Source: Micropterix aruncella (taxonomy: Eukaryota; Arthropoda; Insecta; Lepidoptera; Micropterigidae). Taken from it: 64,000 nucleotides of DNA. Location of the stretch: positions 7,630,024 to 7,694,023 of the forward strand of contig OX155967.1 of NCBI GenBank assembly GCA_944548615.1. The letters are read 5' to 3'. A model generated the notes under the pieces. That model was given only the letters and a program-made list of their open reading frames with translations. It did no database searches and was not told the origin of the DNA. How positions within the stretch are numbered: position 1 is the stretch's first letter; the number at the start of each line of letters is the position of its first letter. Shown piece by piece: positions 24,600 to 35,786 of this stretch. The position numbers were made by a program, and so were the translations under genes.

Positions 24600-24975
24600 A
24601 TTTTTTACTTGAATTAACCTAAATTCAGCGAGGCTGTCCTTAGCTCACTAGGCGTCTAGGAAGTGATTATATTGTGAGTATACAAATTGTCTCAAAACAC
24701 TCAGAGCGAAAATGAGAATAGCAAAGAGAATAATTTGAATACCTATATCCTATCCTTCATATATCCCATCCCTCTCCTTTCCTCCTATCCTTGCAATAGT
24801 TCGATTGTAATTTAATTTAATTTAATTTAATTTAGTACAGTGCAACTTTTGATTTACCGTATAAGAAAATAATGTAGGAAACAATTAAACTGCCATCGAA
24901 ACACTGTATTAGAATAATTAGTAATGATTAATGAAGCGCTGTATGTTTCTCGAAAATAAAATAATTAAATAAACA
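24600..24975 (+). mobile_element. LINE 3' UTR fragment, possibly HERO-like
   Basis: Contains (TTTAA)n and a closing GAAGCGCTGTATG..CTCGAAAATAAAATAATTAAATAAA tail resembling the end of the LINE at 16938-19455. Similarity is limited to the terminal part, so the family link is tentative. Confidence 0.4.
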
Positions 24976-24989
24976 CGCAGAATAGAATA

Positions 24990-25410
24990 CCGCTCTCCGA
25001 TTACGCCATTCCTCAAACTTTCAGCTTCATAACAGGCATCGATTTGCATGGCGATGCTATGGATTCACGAGGCGGGAAGAAAGAGCTAATTCCATTGAAT
25101 CTATGACAATAGGTTGCCGGGCAAAGGCGCTCCCCGCACGCGAAGGATCGTTTTGTGGGAAAATTCGACTGTTTTCCTTGGGCTACGCGTAGGCCACGCG
25201 ATTGGTTCAGGCCCGCGCTTTCGGCCCAATCATTTTCAATTCCGTCCTGCCTTATCAAGCAACGGAGCGCGTTTACACGCGCAAGAGCAACTCTTAGTAT
25301 AGTAGGGCCAAAATGAACGTGCACCTGGAGTCATAAATCATTAGGCCGGACCTCTCGCTCACACTCGCTGTCTTTCGCTCGCACAATGGGGATGCGTGTT
25401 TTAAAAATAA
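24990..25410. other. GC-rich segment, unassigned
   Basis: Clearly richer in GC and CpG than its neighbours (GGCGCTCCCCGCACGCGAAG, CTACGCGTAGGCCACGCG). No duplicate is seen elsewhere in the window. Frames on both strands have no recognisable domain. It could be a host promoter or 5' UTR or an unknown element. The (CTCGCTCACACTCGCT) run at 25347-25370 is pyrimidine-rich. Confidence 0.3.
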
Positions 25411-25419
25411 TAATAGCAG

Positions 25420-25530
25420 TATCGATGGATTATCGATGTATCGATGGAATATCGTTGGATTATGATGGATCGTTGGTTGGATCGATATAGATGCCAAGAG
25501 ATATCGATGGATATTATAGATTATAATGAA
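25420..25530. repeat. Degenerate ATCGATGGA-type tandem repeat
   Basis: Repeated TATCGATGGA and variant words in imperfect tandem array. Confidence 0.7.
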
Positions 25531-25784
25531 AATTTTCGATGGATTTATTTGTAATCATTGGTTTAGTTAGTTTTAAACTCATTTATTAAGAACAAAATTC
25601 GTAAATACAAACTAACGTATACATGCAACAATAAAGTGAAGTTCGAACCACTCCATATATGTGTCACCATTCATTTCTGTATGATAGCCTAAGTTCTTAG
25701 ATTTCACTGCTCTAAACAACAATTTAGCCTCTATTTAGCCTCTTTTTTATTTATAGAATACGCCTTCTTACTCCCTTCAGCTTG

Positions 25785-25930
25785 CTTTTTTTGGTAGTAG
25801 TCTTTATTCATAAAAAAGATACAAATTACATGTCACAGTTCCCCACTAAGCCTTTTCAGTGGGTAACTAACAATAATGTGTTCATATCTGACTTATATTA
25901 TCTATTACCTATTATACTTATATTAACTAC
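25785..25930 (-). mobile_element. LINE 3' end fragment
   Basis: The plus strand starts T-rich followed by TTTATTCATAAAAAAGATACAAATTACATG, the look of an inverted LINE 3' end. It abuts the Helitron terminus at 25931. Confidence 0.4.
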
Positions 25931-26847
25931 TAGCTGACCCGATGAACTTCGTACCGTCTAACAGTCAACGAATGCCGTGTTACAGATTAGCTGAACTTAA
26001 TTTATGATTTTATGAAAGTAATAGAATGAATACAAAATAAATAATAAGTTCACTATTTCATTAAGATAATAACACAAAAAGAAATGTAAAAGTACAAAAA
26101 TTGAGTATATCATTCGCGTGTCAGCAAGACATGATTGAATTAAACTATTTACATATTGTGCAGCAAGGGATGCACTCGGTTTAATTCTCTTCATTGAAGC
26201 ATCTTGTGACATTTTTTTATTTTTTTATTTATTAGGCAAGAACAAATAAAGCGGATGATTTGTCGACACTTGAACATGCCACGTACAACTGACCATGAGA
26301 AAAACACGGATTTACTTTTTGTATGGAAAATATTCTTTTTTTTATTTTAATTTTTCGTCAATTTTCCATTTTTTGTTTTTAATAGTTATTCCGCTATTCG
26401 GGACGGAGACAAATACAACAAATCAAAAACCATGAAAATCGGTCCATCCGTTCTCGAGGTATAAGTGTTGGAACAAATCCGGCTTTGTTTTATATATATA
26501 TAGATATATAAAACAAATATGTATGGGAAAAAATCCGAAAAAATAAGATGTATGGGAAAATGTTCTTTCTTTTATTTTATTTTTTCGGAAAACTGTTTTT
26601 TGTCGTATTTTATTTTTTCGGAAAATTTTCTTTTATTATTTTTTTATTTGGAAACATGATGTATGGGAAAATGTTTTTTCTTTTATTTCATTTTTTCGTT
26701 AAACTTCCAATGTTTTTAATAGTTATTCTGCTATTCTGGACGGAGACAAATACAACAAATCAAAAACCATGAAAATCGGTCAGCCGTTCTCGAGTTATGA
26801 GTGTTTGAACAAACTTGACTTTGTTTTATATATATAGATTATAACTT
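25931..26847 (-). mobile_element. Helitron relict with helicase C-terminus and two 5' ends
   Basis: The right ends at 26365-26503 and 26700-26847 both read, on the minus strand, ATCTATATATATAAAACAAA followed by a block containing CGGTTTCCATGG-like drift and GTCTCCGTCC, characteristic of a lepidopteran Helitron 5' end. The left end at 25931 (plus-strand CTAGCTGACCCGATGAACTT) is the matching 3' terminus. Between, at about 26320-26225, the minus strand encodes CFSHGQLYVACSSV..ALFVLA, the C-terminal motif of the Pif1-type Helitron helicase. The rest of Rep/helicase is missing. The repeated 5' end suggests a partial duplication or two overlapping insertions. Confidence 0.75.
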
Positions 26848-27575
26848 TTTACGTTAAGTAGATGTATTGACTTCCTAAACTAACCTATATCTCCTATTAT
26901 AACTAGCTGAATATACACTTATAAATATTTATAGTAAATAAATACTTTTCCAGTAAATTAATATACCTACTTTCTAATCTAACCTAACATAACCTATCCT
27001 ATACTAATTATCTTGGTATACACTAAATATGGTATACACTTACTTTGTTTACAATTACAATAACAAATGATTACACTAATAAAATGATTTATACTAGATA
27101 TCTATACTTACTTATCCTAATTAGCTTGGTTTACCTTAATTATTCTACATAGTAATGTTAATGCTAATTTAGCCTAATAGAATTTTTACTTGTTATAGTT
27201 ATGCTAATGCTTTTACATATTTATGCTAATTTATAATAATAGAATTTTTATTATCTCCGTTATAGTATTTATATTATATATTGCCTGGATAAGTCATTAT
27301 TTATGTTGCTTAGTAGTATAAGTTTCAATGTTTTCTTTAGTAAGTATTTGCTGATTGAGTTGTCCAATTTTATAGAAAAGTGATTGAATAATTTTGAAAC
27401 AATGAATTCCAGAGTTCTATCGCCGTAATAATTGTTTTGCTTGTTATATTTCAAATACCCTTTTTCACGTAGCCGAGTTCTGTGTACATGATCGGCAGGT
27501 ATTCGTAACGAACCGTTTTCGTTGTTGTCAAGCAGAATCTTATAGGTACCATACGAAGAAACCTATAGGCAAGAC
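26848..27575 (-). pseudogene. LINE C-terminal and 3' UTR relict
   Basis: The minus strand from about 27560 encodes ~100 codons open to 27269, including HVHRTRLREKGYL, YGDRTLEFIVSKLFN and a Lys/Leu-rich end. It has the basic HxxRTR...FN.L layout of the extreme C-terminus of LINE ORF2. The remainder to 26848 is AT-rich 3' UTR (TAGCCTAATAGAATTTTTA repeated as TAATAATAGAATTTTTA). The RT is absent. Confidence 0.6.
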
Positions 27576-28159
27576 ATCAATTGAGGAGTAGAGAGAGTAC
27601 TGTGTAATTAATTATTTTGCTTAATTTGTATTGAGCCCTGTAGCACTTCGTCGAATTGTATGCAAAAAATCAAATACTTTTCAAGTATTTTGTTTAGTGG
27701 GTTTTTCAAAACTTGTGACATGATGTTATAAAATAATCATCAGGATATGAAGCAAAAATTCCAGAGTTCCTTTTCTGTTTTTTTTACATTTTTAGTTACT
27801 TTGGCCAAATATAGCATATGTGTACCACATTTCAATTCACTAAGCTCAATATTTGGAGGTTGAGATTGACGAAAGCGCACCCTGGTGGACTGGACTGATT
27901 TTAACCACACTTTTCTCAATTCTTGCCATGACCAAATGATGCCTATATGACAAATTTCAGCTCAATCGGATTAAGCGTGGGCACTATCGTGGAGGAATTT
28001 ACACACACAGACACACAAATAAACAGACACACAGGCAGACTTTAATCTAGAAATGGTCTTAATCGTTTAAGGGCGGCTCAAAATAGATATGTCCGTCTTC
28101 ATCTCGAAACATTTATTTATTGCTTTCACAATACTTTTTATCCTCGTCGGTAGGTTCAC
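27576..28159. other. Intergenic, nothing recognised
   Basis: No gene. (CACA)n-rich patch at 27990-28030. Segment 27890-27990 is moderately GC-rich but shows no domain. Confidence 0.35.
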
Positions 28160-28320
28160 AGGTTTCTATAAGGCTTCTTACGTCTTTTTTTCTACGTTTC
28201 TATGAGGCTCCTTACATCTTTGTTTCTACGTTTCTATGAGGCTCCTTACATCTTTGTTTCTACGTTCTATGTGGCTCCTTACATCTTTGTTTCTACGTTT
28301 CTATGAGGCTCATTACATCC
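28160..28320. repeat. 34-bp tandem repeat, about five units
   Basis: Unit TTTCTATGAGGCTCCTTACA plus TCTTTGTTTCTACG; starts at 28162, 28196, 28230, 28264 and 28297 (the last two with single-base deletions). Confidence 0.92.
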
Positions 28321-28404
28321 TGATATATTTTGAAAACATGTGTACATAATAATAGCTTATCACCCACTCGAACCTTGTCACTAGTTATATGACATGTAAA
28401 TGTT

Positions 28405-28520
28405 TGTTACATTACATTATATTTTCGTCGTGTCCAATTAACGGCTAAAAACCGCTCTTGAACATGTAAAAATAATTGTGTTAGTCTTTACTGAACTTTA
28501 CTAGGCTTTACAGATCATAC
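28405..28520 (-). mobile_element. LINE 3'-end fragment with TTACATTACATT tail, copy 1
   Basis: Shares TTACATTACATTA, TCGTCGTGTCCA, GGCTAAAAACCGCTCTTG (AAACCGCTCTTGGACGTG in the other) with 38465-38580. The short repeated tail at the left suggests a minus-strand LINE or SINE 3' end. Confidence 0.6.
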
Positions 28521-28766
28521 ATAGGTAGACAGGAATGTAACTACGAAATTGTCAAACTATAAATATAAATAATTAAAATAGATTTTTTTTAATTATTTAA
28601 ATATTGCGCTATTAGCATGTCGCAATAATATTGTCGTATAATATTTTAAAAAGTCAATAATGCGAAAAGATACGAAGTAAAATTATCATCGTGATATTCA
28701 AATTGTCAGTTAAATGTTAAATAATCAAATTAAGGCTACATCATGCATTAAAAAACTAAAAGTACA

Positions 28767-29494
28767 GTAGAGCGGTGTCGACTACAGCGGGAGAACCCGT
28801 TACCCCAGGCTAGTATAACGATATGTAATTGTTTTTTCAGCCGTGGCATGAACGTAGAAGACTTAGAGACAAGACAATCTACTGATAGCTCAGCCAACAA
28901 GCCCGTCATAGGCCAACGCCCTACGGCGAGGCGGGCAGCCTACGGCGAGGCAGCCTACGGCGAGGCGGGCAGCCTCGCCGCACCAGCGGGCAGCGTCGCC
29001 CCCTGACTACCAGTTTGAAAGGATATCTCCGTCTGGAATTAACCTTCAGGATACCTCCTGCCTCCTGACTGGTTACAGGATCGAGGTCGCTTGTGCGGTC
29101 CTCTCCCTTATGAAGTGGTGATTCAGTGTCACTCGAATTTATCGAGGACCACTGCATCCTTTGCCCGGCTTATTCACCCGGGATCGGGTAGTCGAATGGT
29201 CGTTTCAAGAGCAGTTCCCAAAAGATTAACAGCCACCCCCGCTCTATGGGAAACGTTACTGTTCTCAGACTCCCCCGGCTGTTAGTCGGAGTGCACAATC
29301 GATTGGCTGTCGCCGCACAGTGCTTAAACTATCCAGGACCGCCCGCAGGTTGATTCCTAGGGGAGACTGGCCCGTAGGCCAGCGTCCTACCCTGGCTCTC
29401 CCTTCTGCGTGGAGGCCGCGGATGGGTATTGACCAGTAAGTATGACCGACCCTAAACGAATGTGTCTTCAAGGCCAACTCCAACATTAGCTCCC
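28767..29494 (+). mobile_element. R700 copy 3, perfect 14-bp TSD
   Basis: Complete element with AAACTAAAAGTACA at 28753-28766 and 29495-29508. Starts near GTGTCGACTACAGCGGG and ends near CAACATTAGCTCCC. Internal blocks match other copies (GGTCGCTTGTGCGGTCCTCT, ACTCCCCCGGCTGTTAGTCG, GTGCACAATCGATTGGCTG). It contains a local duplication of CTACGGCGAGGC around 28920-28975 and a CAGGATACCTCCTGCCTCCTG patch shared with copies 4 and 8. Confidence 0.93.
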
Positions 29495-29508
29495 AAACTA
29501 AAAGTACA

Positions 29509-30201
29509 AATATAAGACCAAATAAAATAACCAGACATTAGGGCTCTACTTTATTAAGTCATTTAAATGGACACAATATTTGAAAAGTCATGGCCCTCAA
29601 ATTCGGCCAGATCATTAGTCATTAGTAACATTAACTCTAGCTACTCGTCATGCATATTTTCCGGTGTCAACGCGCTCCGACTCGCAGAAGGAGTGGGGGG
29701 ATGAACAGGCGTCCCCTCGTTTTTCACGACCCAGTTATCGCCGAGTCGTGGCCGAGTCCTCGAAGCGGACGGTCGCCTCGCGAGAGCTCTTGTCTGTCGG
29801 CAGCGCGATGACAGGAGGACGCGTGTTGATTTTCAAAAATTAGTCAAAAAGCTGAGTGATTCCGTGTTAAGTGAATCTAATATCATCGGTCCCCTCGCAA
29901 AATTGGCTGAAGGGTTTGTTATTGTTCAAATGTGACTTCCTGTTAGCGCAATTTTTAATTTTAAGGATCTAGAAAATTTGCCATGGTCTTAGATTAGGGC
30001 TTTTTTATAAAAACATTTACCTTACTTGACCATATTTTAAAACGGTACACTTTTAAGATATGCGAAAATAAACTTAGATTTCCACTCATATTTGCATAGA
30101 TTTTTATATCATATACGAATAAATAATACATATATACGTACAGTTTTAACAAAATTTTAGGGTCCACTGTATTTCACAAAAATATTACATTAGATATTAT
30201 A
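29509..30201. other. Intergenic with a GC-rich patch
   Basis: No gene is supported. Bases 29650-29850 are GC-rich (CAACGCGCTCCGACTCGCAG, GAGTCGTGGCCGAGTCCTCG) and appear once in the window. This could be a host promoter or 5' UTR, but no open frame or splice pattern proves it. Confidence 0.3.
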
Positions 30202-30306
30202 CAGTACCGTGCGAATTAATTAGTATAAACATTATTTTTCTTCGAAAAGTTCTTTATTGAACATAAACATACAAAGACAGTTTTGGTAGTTAAAGATTGT
30301 TAGTTT

Positions 30307-31031
30307 GGTGGTGAACGGTTTCGTGCCGATTGGGCCACAAGATCCATTTTGTTCTCGGATCGGCTCAACTCACGATTAAGATCCTATTCAGAAGCCTCCT
30401 CGAGTGTAAGGCTACCCCAGGTAAGACTCCCGTGTCTCAGGCCTTAGAGCTGGTGGACCGGTTTCTCCCGGCGGGATTGCATCCCGGCGCCTCTGGGCGG
30501 TTTGCGCACAGGTCGGCGATTCCAATCTATTGTGCATTCTGACTAATTGCTCAAGGGGTCTGGAGACTATGGAAATACACTGTTTTCTAAGCAGCGAGGG
30601 TGGATGTTTCACCTGATGTCAAGCCACTCTTGAAATGACCTTGGGCCACTCGATCCTGTGTGGCACTACGGGCAAAGAACGCCCAGGTCTGCGATAAATT
30701 CAAACTGAATTACCGCTGTAATACAACAGGTAGAGTTTGAGTAAGCGACTTAGGACCCGTAACCAGTCCGGAGGACGGTGGTATCCTAAAGGTTAATTCC
30801 AGACGGAGATATCCTGCCAAAACTGGTAGTTAAGGGATGAGGCTGTCCGGTGGGTACCTTACACGGTGCCTCGCCGTAAGGCTTTGGTCTCTAACGGGTT
30901 GCTGGTGAACTAGACAGTAGATTGTCTTGTCCCCAAATCTTCTACGCTCATCCCACGGCTAAAAGAACGATCTATATCGTTATACCAGCCTGGGGTGACG
31001 GGTTCGCCCATTGTAGTCGACACCGCCATCC
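30307..31031 (-). mobile_element. R700 copy 4, inside the Tc1-like element; 9-bp TSD
   Basis: Flanked by TGTTAGTTT at 30298-30306 and 31032-31040. The opposite terminal repeat of the host element (inverse of about 35935-35975) retains the uninterrupted ATGTTAGTTTTAATA, so the empty site can be read directly. The copy is diverged but keeps TTCGCCCATTGTAGTCGAC at its right end. Non-coding. Confidence 0.88.
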
Positions 31032-31382
31032 TGTTAGTTTTAATATAGAATGCGTCCTCCTTTTGCGATGATAATACCTTTCCCTCTTGTAGGCATAGAA
31101 TTTACCAGGTTTTTTGCAAATAGCAATTTGCAAGAAACAGCTCTCCACGATGGATTGTACAACGAAAACCAAGATGATCAGTGCAGTAATTTAAGTCTGG
31201 TTTCACTATGACAACCTGAAAGGAAATTGGTTAATTCTATGCTTACAAAAAAAAGGGTTATCAACGCAAAAGTAGTATACATTCTAAATAGGATAGAAAA
31301 CGAATTTACCGCGTGAAATTTGTAGCACCCGACGTTTCGGTGACGTTGCAGCCGCCGTTGTCCAGGGTAGACTGAAGAGCTC

Positions 31383-33148
31383 TCAATCCGTTGTTTTGCG
31401 GGTAGGCCGCGTACCGCTTCCGCCACTGCGTAGATTATAACGGTGGTGGGGGGCCGGGCTCGGAGCGCGGGAATTTTGAAAATCCGTCTTGCACACAACA
31501 CTCACTGTATCCTGTTTTACGTCTTTGCGTTCGGCGTTCGGCGGCGGGAACATTTTAAGAAGAGGGTTCCACGTAGAAGAGAGTTTGTAACCGTCGTCTC
31601 TGTTAAAGTTCGGGGTTCTTCTTATTTCAATGGCTTCCCGGATCATGCGAGGAAAGTAGAATTGTTCTTTGGATAGCACAATGGGATTTTGAAACTGCAT
31701 CCAGTGGTTACTTCCGCTATCCAATATATGTTCGCAGATCGCCGATTTTTCTCGCTGAACGTTTTTAACAGCTTTGATGTGTTCTGACAGTCGCGTGGCT
31801 ATGGGTCGTTTCGTTTGTCCAACGTAGGCTAGACCGCAACTGCATTCAACTTTATACACACCCGGGGTTTGCAGTGGTATTAAATCCTTTACAGGCCTCA
31901 AAAATCGAGCTATATTTTGGGTCGGTTTGAAGATCGTTTTTATATCGAATCTGTTTAGCATCTTACTTATTCGATCTGTCGCGCCCTTGACGTATGGTAA
32001 GAATGCTCTTGATCTGCTCGGTTTCTGAGTTTCGTCTGTATTAGATCGTGTGCGTGTCTCGTGATATTTACCGTATCCATTTTTCCTAAGGACATCATTG
32101 ACATGTTCCATCTCCTTCGGAAAATGCTCAGCGTCGCATAGATCGCGTGCTCGATTCACGAGGGACGTTTGCACTGAACGTAGATGGTAGGGATGATGGT
32201 GTGAGCTTGCATGTAAATATCTGTCCGTATGTGTGGGCTTCCGATATACTGTATGTCCAAGAGTATTGTCACTTCTCCTCGTCACTTTGACATCCAAAAA
32301 TGGTAGGGAGCCGTCCTTCTCTACTTCATAGGTGAATCTGATTTTTGGGTGTATGGAGTTTAGATGACCCAGGAATTCATTCACCGTTTGAATGTTGTCT
32401 TTTAGGATGCAGAAGGTATCATCCACGTAGCGAAGCCAGAGACTGGGCTTAATTTTGGAGGTTTTTATGGCTATTTCCTCAAAATGTTCCATATATAAGT
32501 CGCTAACTATCGGCGATACAGGGCATCCCATTGCTACTCCGTCGATTTGTTTGTAATAATCGCCACTCCATAGAAAGTAGCAGGATGTCAGGCAATGTTG
32601 AATCATGTCGGCGTAGCTAATAGGGAGGTCCTCCGACCTTAGTTTATCTCTCACCACTGTAAGACACTCCGAAATGGGCAAATTCGTAAATAGAGATTCG
32701 ACGTCAAAGCTCACCATTATTTCGTCTTCGGCCAGTTTTAAGCTTCTAATAATGCTTACGAAATGTCGCGAGTCTTTTACGTAAGACGTCGTTTTGCCCG
32801 TAAGCGATTGGAGGATACCAGCTAAGTGTTTTGACAGAGGATATGTGGGGCTGTCGATTTGGCTTACAATCGGTCTCAATGGTGCATTATCCTTATGGAT
32901 TTTAGGCAAGCCATATAATTTCGGTGGCTGTACATTACGTGGTTTAGTGAGATAAGCTATTTCTGGGAGGGAAGTGACAGATTTATCAATTAAAACTCTC
33001 GTTTGCCTGGTAATTCTGCTCGTGGGATCGTAATTCACCTTCTCGTAAGTGTTGGCGTCTTCTAAGAGCGTCCCAATTTTTCGCTCGTAGTCCACAGTAT
33101 CAAGTATCACAGTTGCGTTGCCTTTATCGGCCCGCAACACAACTACGT
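31383..33148 (-). pseudogene. Penelope RT/GIY-YIG ORF (P2), interrupted near its N-terminus
   Basis: About 588 codons open, ending at 31383. Order: VVVLRADKGNATV, the YGLPKIHK box, palm motif A SFDVESLFTNLP, motif B GVAMGCPVSP, motif C LRYVDDTF, motif D LPFLDVKV, then the GIY-YIG domain (GVYKVECSCGLAYVGQTKR) and a basic C-tail. This is the Penelope-clade layout (RT followed by a GIY-YIG endonuclease). The frame would continue upstream into 34646-34752 (words TTAAQRKSLKSLRDN) if the LINE at 33149-34645 were absent: the codons abut in frame. No ATG starts the remaining part. All catalytic motifs visible here are intact. Confidence 0.9.
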
Positions 33149-34645
33149 CCTTATTATTTTTTATTTTTTTATTTATTTATTTATTGGAATTATTAAATTA
33201 ACCATTTTACAATAAATATAATATTAAAACAAATGGCAAAAACTTTCCTCTTTCATTCACTGGCTAGTGCTGCCCAACTGGGATATACCCGTTCCAGGGC
33301 AAGCAATTTGTATTTTTACATTTAAAACGAGGGTCGTTGAACCAACCAAACACAATAATAATAATAATAATTTTAAAATATATATAATAATAATAAATAA
33401 ATATAATAATAAAGTTTACAATATTATATAGGAAATAGAAATACTAAATACATTAGAATATACATATACACACATACATACATATATACACAATATATGT
33501 TAAGTCAACTTCAAATTATTCTACTACATCGATCATGGCATGGATAGATAAACGCTCTTCTTGCACCAGCCATTTATTTATTTTGCTTTTAAACACATGA
33601 CAACTGGGGCTGGTTTTAATGTCACTGCTTAATTTATTATAGAGTCTTGTAGCTATGAAAGAGTAGTGTCGCTGTCCGAAAGTCGTCTTCATCCTAGGTA
33701 CATTTAAATTATCACTCAGGAGTTGTCTAGTGGGTTTCGTGTGCGTAATAATAAAAGATTTATTTTGTTTGGCCACGAAAACCCAACGTAGTGCAGTTTT
33801 AATGAATAATAACCTAGCATCCAAAACCTGAGCTTCTTTAAAGAGTTCCTTAGAAGAATATTGATATGGTTTGCGATGCATGATTTTTAAAATACATTTT
33901 TGCGCTGTTAGAAGTGGCGTCAGGAGGGTTTTGCAGCACCCACCCCACCCAATTATACCATAGTTAATAAGGGTTTCACATAATGCAAAATACACTATGG
34001 TTAGCGTCCTGCGATCCAGAACACTCCTCAACTCTTTGAAAGTATAACCAAGGGTTCTCACTTTCTTTGACACTGCATTGACTTGCTCTTCCCATCGCAA
34101 TTTATTGTCAACTACAATGCCTAGATATTTGACTGTGGGGGATCTCTTTAGTGGTGCACAATTACACGAGGTTTCAGAGTGACATTTGTGAATGGTTACG
34201 TGGTGATTTACTGTTGGCTGACCCCTATTAGTAGGGCTAAAAGTCATATAACTGGTTTTACTCACATTTAGTGTTAGTTTTGCAGTTTCTAGCCAATCAC
34301 GAATCTCATTCATGCCCAAATTTGCTTTTGTGAGAGTACTGTCCCAATTTGATCCCTTAAAGATAACTACAGTGTCGTCAGCATATGAAATTATTTTTGC
34401 TGTCGGTAACTGGCAAAGATCATTTATATAAGTGAGGAAAAGTATGGGTCCCAGGACGCTTCCTTGCGGAACCCCATAGGTTAGTGGTTCAGCGTCACTA
34501 AAGTGGTTAAGAATCGACACAAACTGGACTCTGTTAGTTAAATAGCTCTGAAACCATTGGAGACTGGATGACGCTACGCCTATTTTTTTTAATTGTTGTA
34601 GTAACCTATTATGAGGCACCGAATCAAAGGCTTTCGCCAAATCTA
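33149..34645 (-). mobile_element. Daphne-like LINE inserted in Penelope P2
   Basis: A 5'-truncated LINE of ~1.5 kb. The plus strand starts with (ATTT)n, the inverse of an A-rich tail. Removal gives continuous Penelope codons. The TSD is at most about 5 bp (ATAAT) and ambiguous. The 3' UTR at 33150-33500 has the AACGGGTATATCCCAGTTGG motif shared with 52810, 52965, 55905 and 57955. Confidence 0.85.
33516..34645 (-). pseudogene. LINE reverse transcriptase C-terminal two-thirds (Daphne/Rex1/CR1 group)
   Basis: Open for ~376 codons to 33516. Starts inside palm motif A (LDLAKAFDSVPHN), then motif B YGVPQGSVLGPILF, motif C ISYADDTVVI, motif D KTSYMTFSP and the KYLGIVVDNKL box. The C-terminal region has YGIIGWGGC, AQKCILKIMHRKPY, TTFGQRHYSFIATRLYN. 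The N-terminal apurinic endonuclease and first RT motifs are missing (5' truncation), so it could not move on its own. The C-terminus is related to the relict at 52180-52600. Clade assignment is from motifs only. Confidence 0.85.
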
Positions 34646-34754
34646 AATTATCCCGCAGAGATTTTAAGCTTTTTCTCTGGGCGGCTGTGGTGTTCGACTG
34701 TGGGAGCTTGGCCTTGCGTACAAAGACAGCCCCATCCTGTCGCAGTAAGTCGGC

Positions 34755-35786
34755 TTCTGCATCCTAAAAGGCAACATTCAAACGGTGAATGAATTCCTGG
34801 GTCATCTAAACTCCATACACCCAAAAATCAGATTCACCTATGAAGTAGAGAAGGACGGCTCCCTACCATTTTTGGATGTCAAAGTGACGAGGAGAAGTGA
34901 CAATACTCTCGGACATACAGTATATCGGAAGCCCACACATATGGACAGATATTTACATGCAAGCTCACACCATCATCCCTACCATCTACGTTCAGTGCAA
35001 ACGTCCCTCGTGAATCGAGCACGCGATCTATGCGACGCTGAGCATTTTCCGAAGGAGATGGAACATGTCAATGATGTCCTTAGGAAAAATGGATACGGTA
35101 AATATCACGAGACACGCACACGATCTAATACAGACGAAACTCAGAAACCGAGCAGATCAAGAGCATTCTTACCATACGTCAAGGGCGCGACAGATCGAAT
35201 AAGTAAGATGCTAAACAGATTCGATATAAAAACGATCTTCAAACCGACCCAAAATATAGCTCGATTTTTGAGGCCTGTAAAGGATTTAATACCACTGCAA
35301 ACCCCGGGTGTGTATAAAGTCGAATGCAGTTGCGGTCTAGCCTACGTTGGACAAACGAAACGACCCATAGCCACGCGACTGTCAGAACACATCAAAGCTG
35401 TTAAAAACGTTCAGCGAGAAAAATCGGCGATCTGCGAACATATATTGGATAGCGGAAGTAACCACTGGATGCAGTTTCAAAATCCCATTGTGCTATCCAA
35501 AGAACAATTCTACTTTCCTCGCATGATCCGGGAAGCCATTGAAATAAGAAGAACCCCGAACTTTAACAGAGACGACGGTTACAAACTCTCTTCTACGTGG
35601 AACCCTCTTCTTAAAATGTTCCCGCCGCCGAACGCCGAACGCAAAGACGTAAAACAGGATACAGTGAGTGTTGTGTGCGAGACGGATTTTCAAAATTCCC
35701 GCGCTCCGAGCCCGGCCCCCCACCACCGTTATAATCTACGCAGTGGCGGAAACGGTACGCGGCCTACCACCAAAACAACGGATTGA
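34755..35786 (+). pseudogene. Penelope P2 plus arm: late RT and GIY-YIG endonuclease
   Basis: Open from the inversion junction (FCILKGN just after the YVDD box) to the stop at 35786: motif D region, linker and the full GIY-YIG domain. The catalytic RT box is absent, so it encodes endonuclease only. A few substitutions separate it from the minus copy. Confidence 0.88.

Noticed and set aside
25013..25324. 103-codon minus ORF in a GC-rich patch
   Set aside because: An overlapping plus frame is equally open; no recognisable domain.
28767..29494. R700 as a solo LTR (TG...CA ends)
   Set aside because: Variable 8-14-bp TSDs do not fit the fixed 4-6 bp of LTR integrases, and no internal LTR-retrotransposon region is present.
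31443..31676. 77-codon ORFs repeated at 14991, 16419, 31443 and 35493
   Set aside because: Antisense shadows of the Penelope GIY-YIG/C-terminal coding region.
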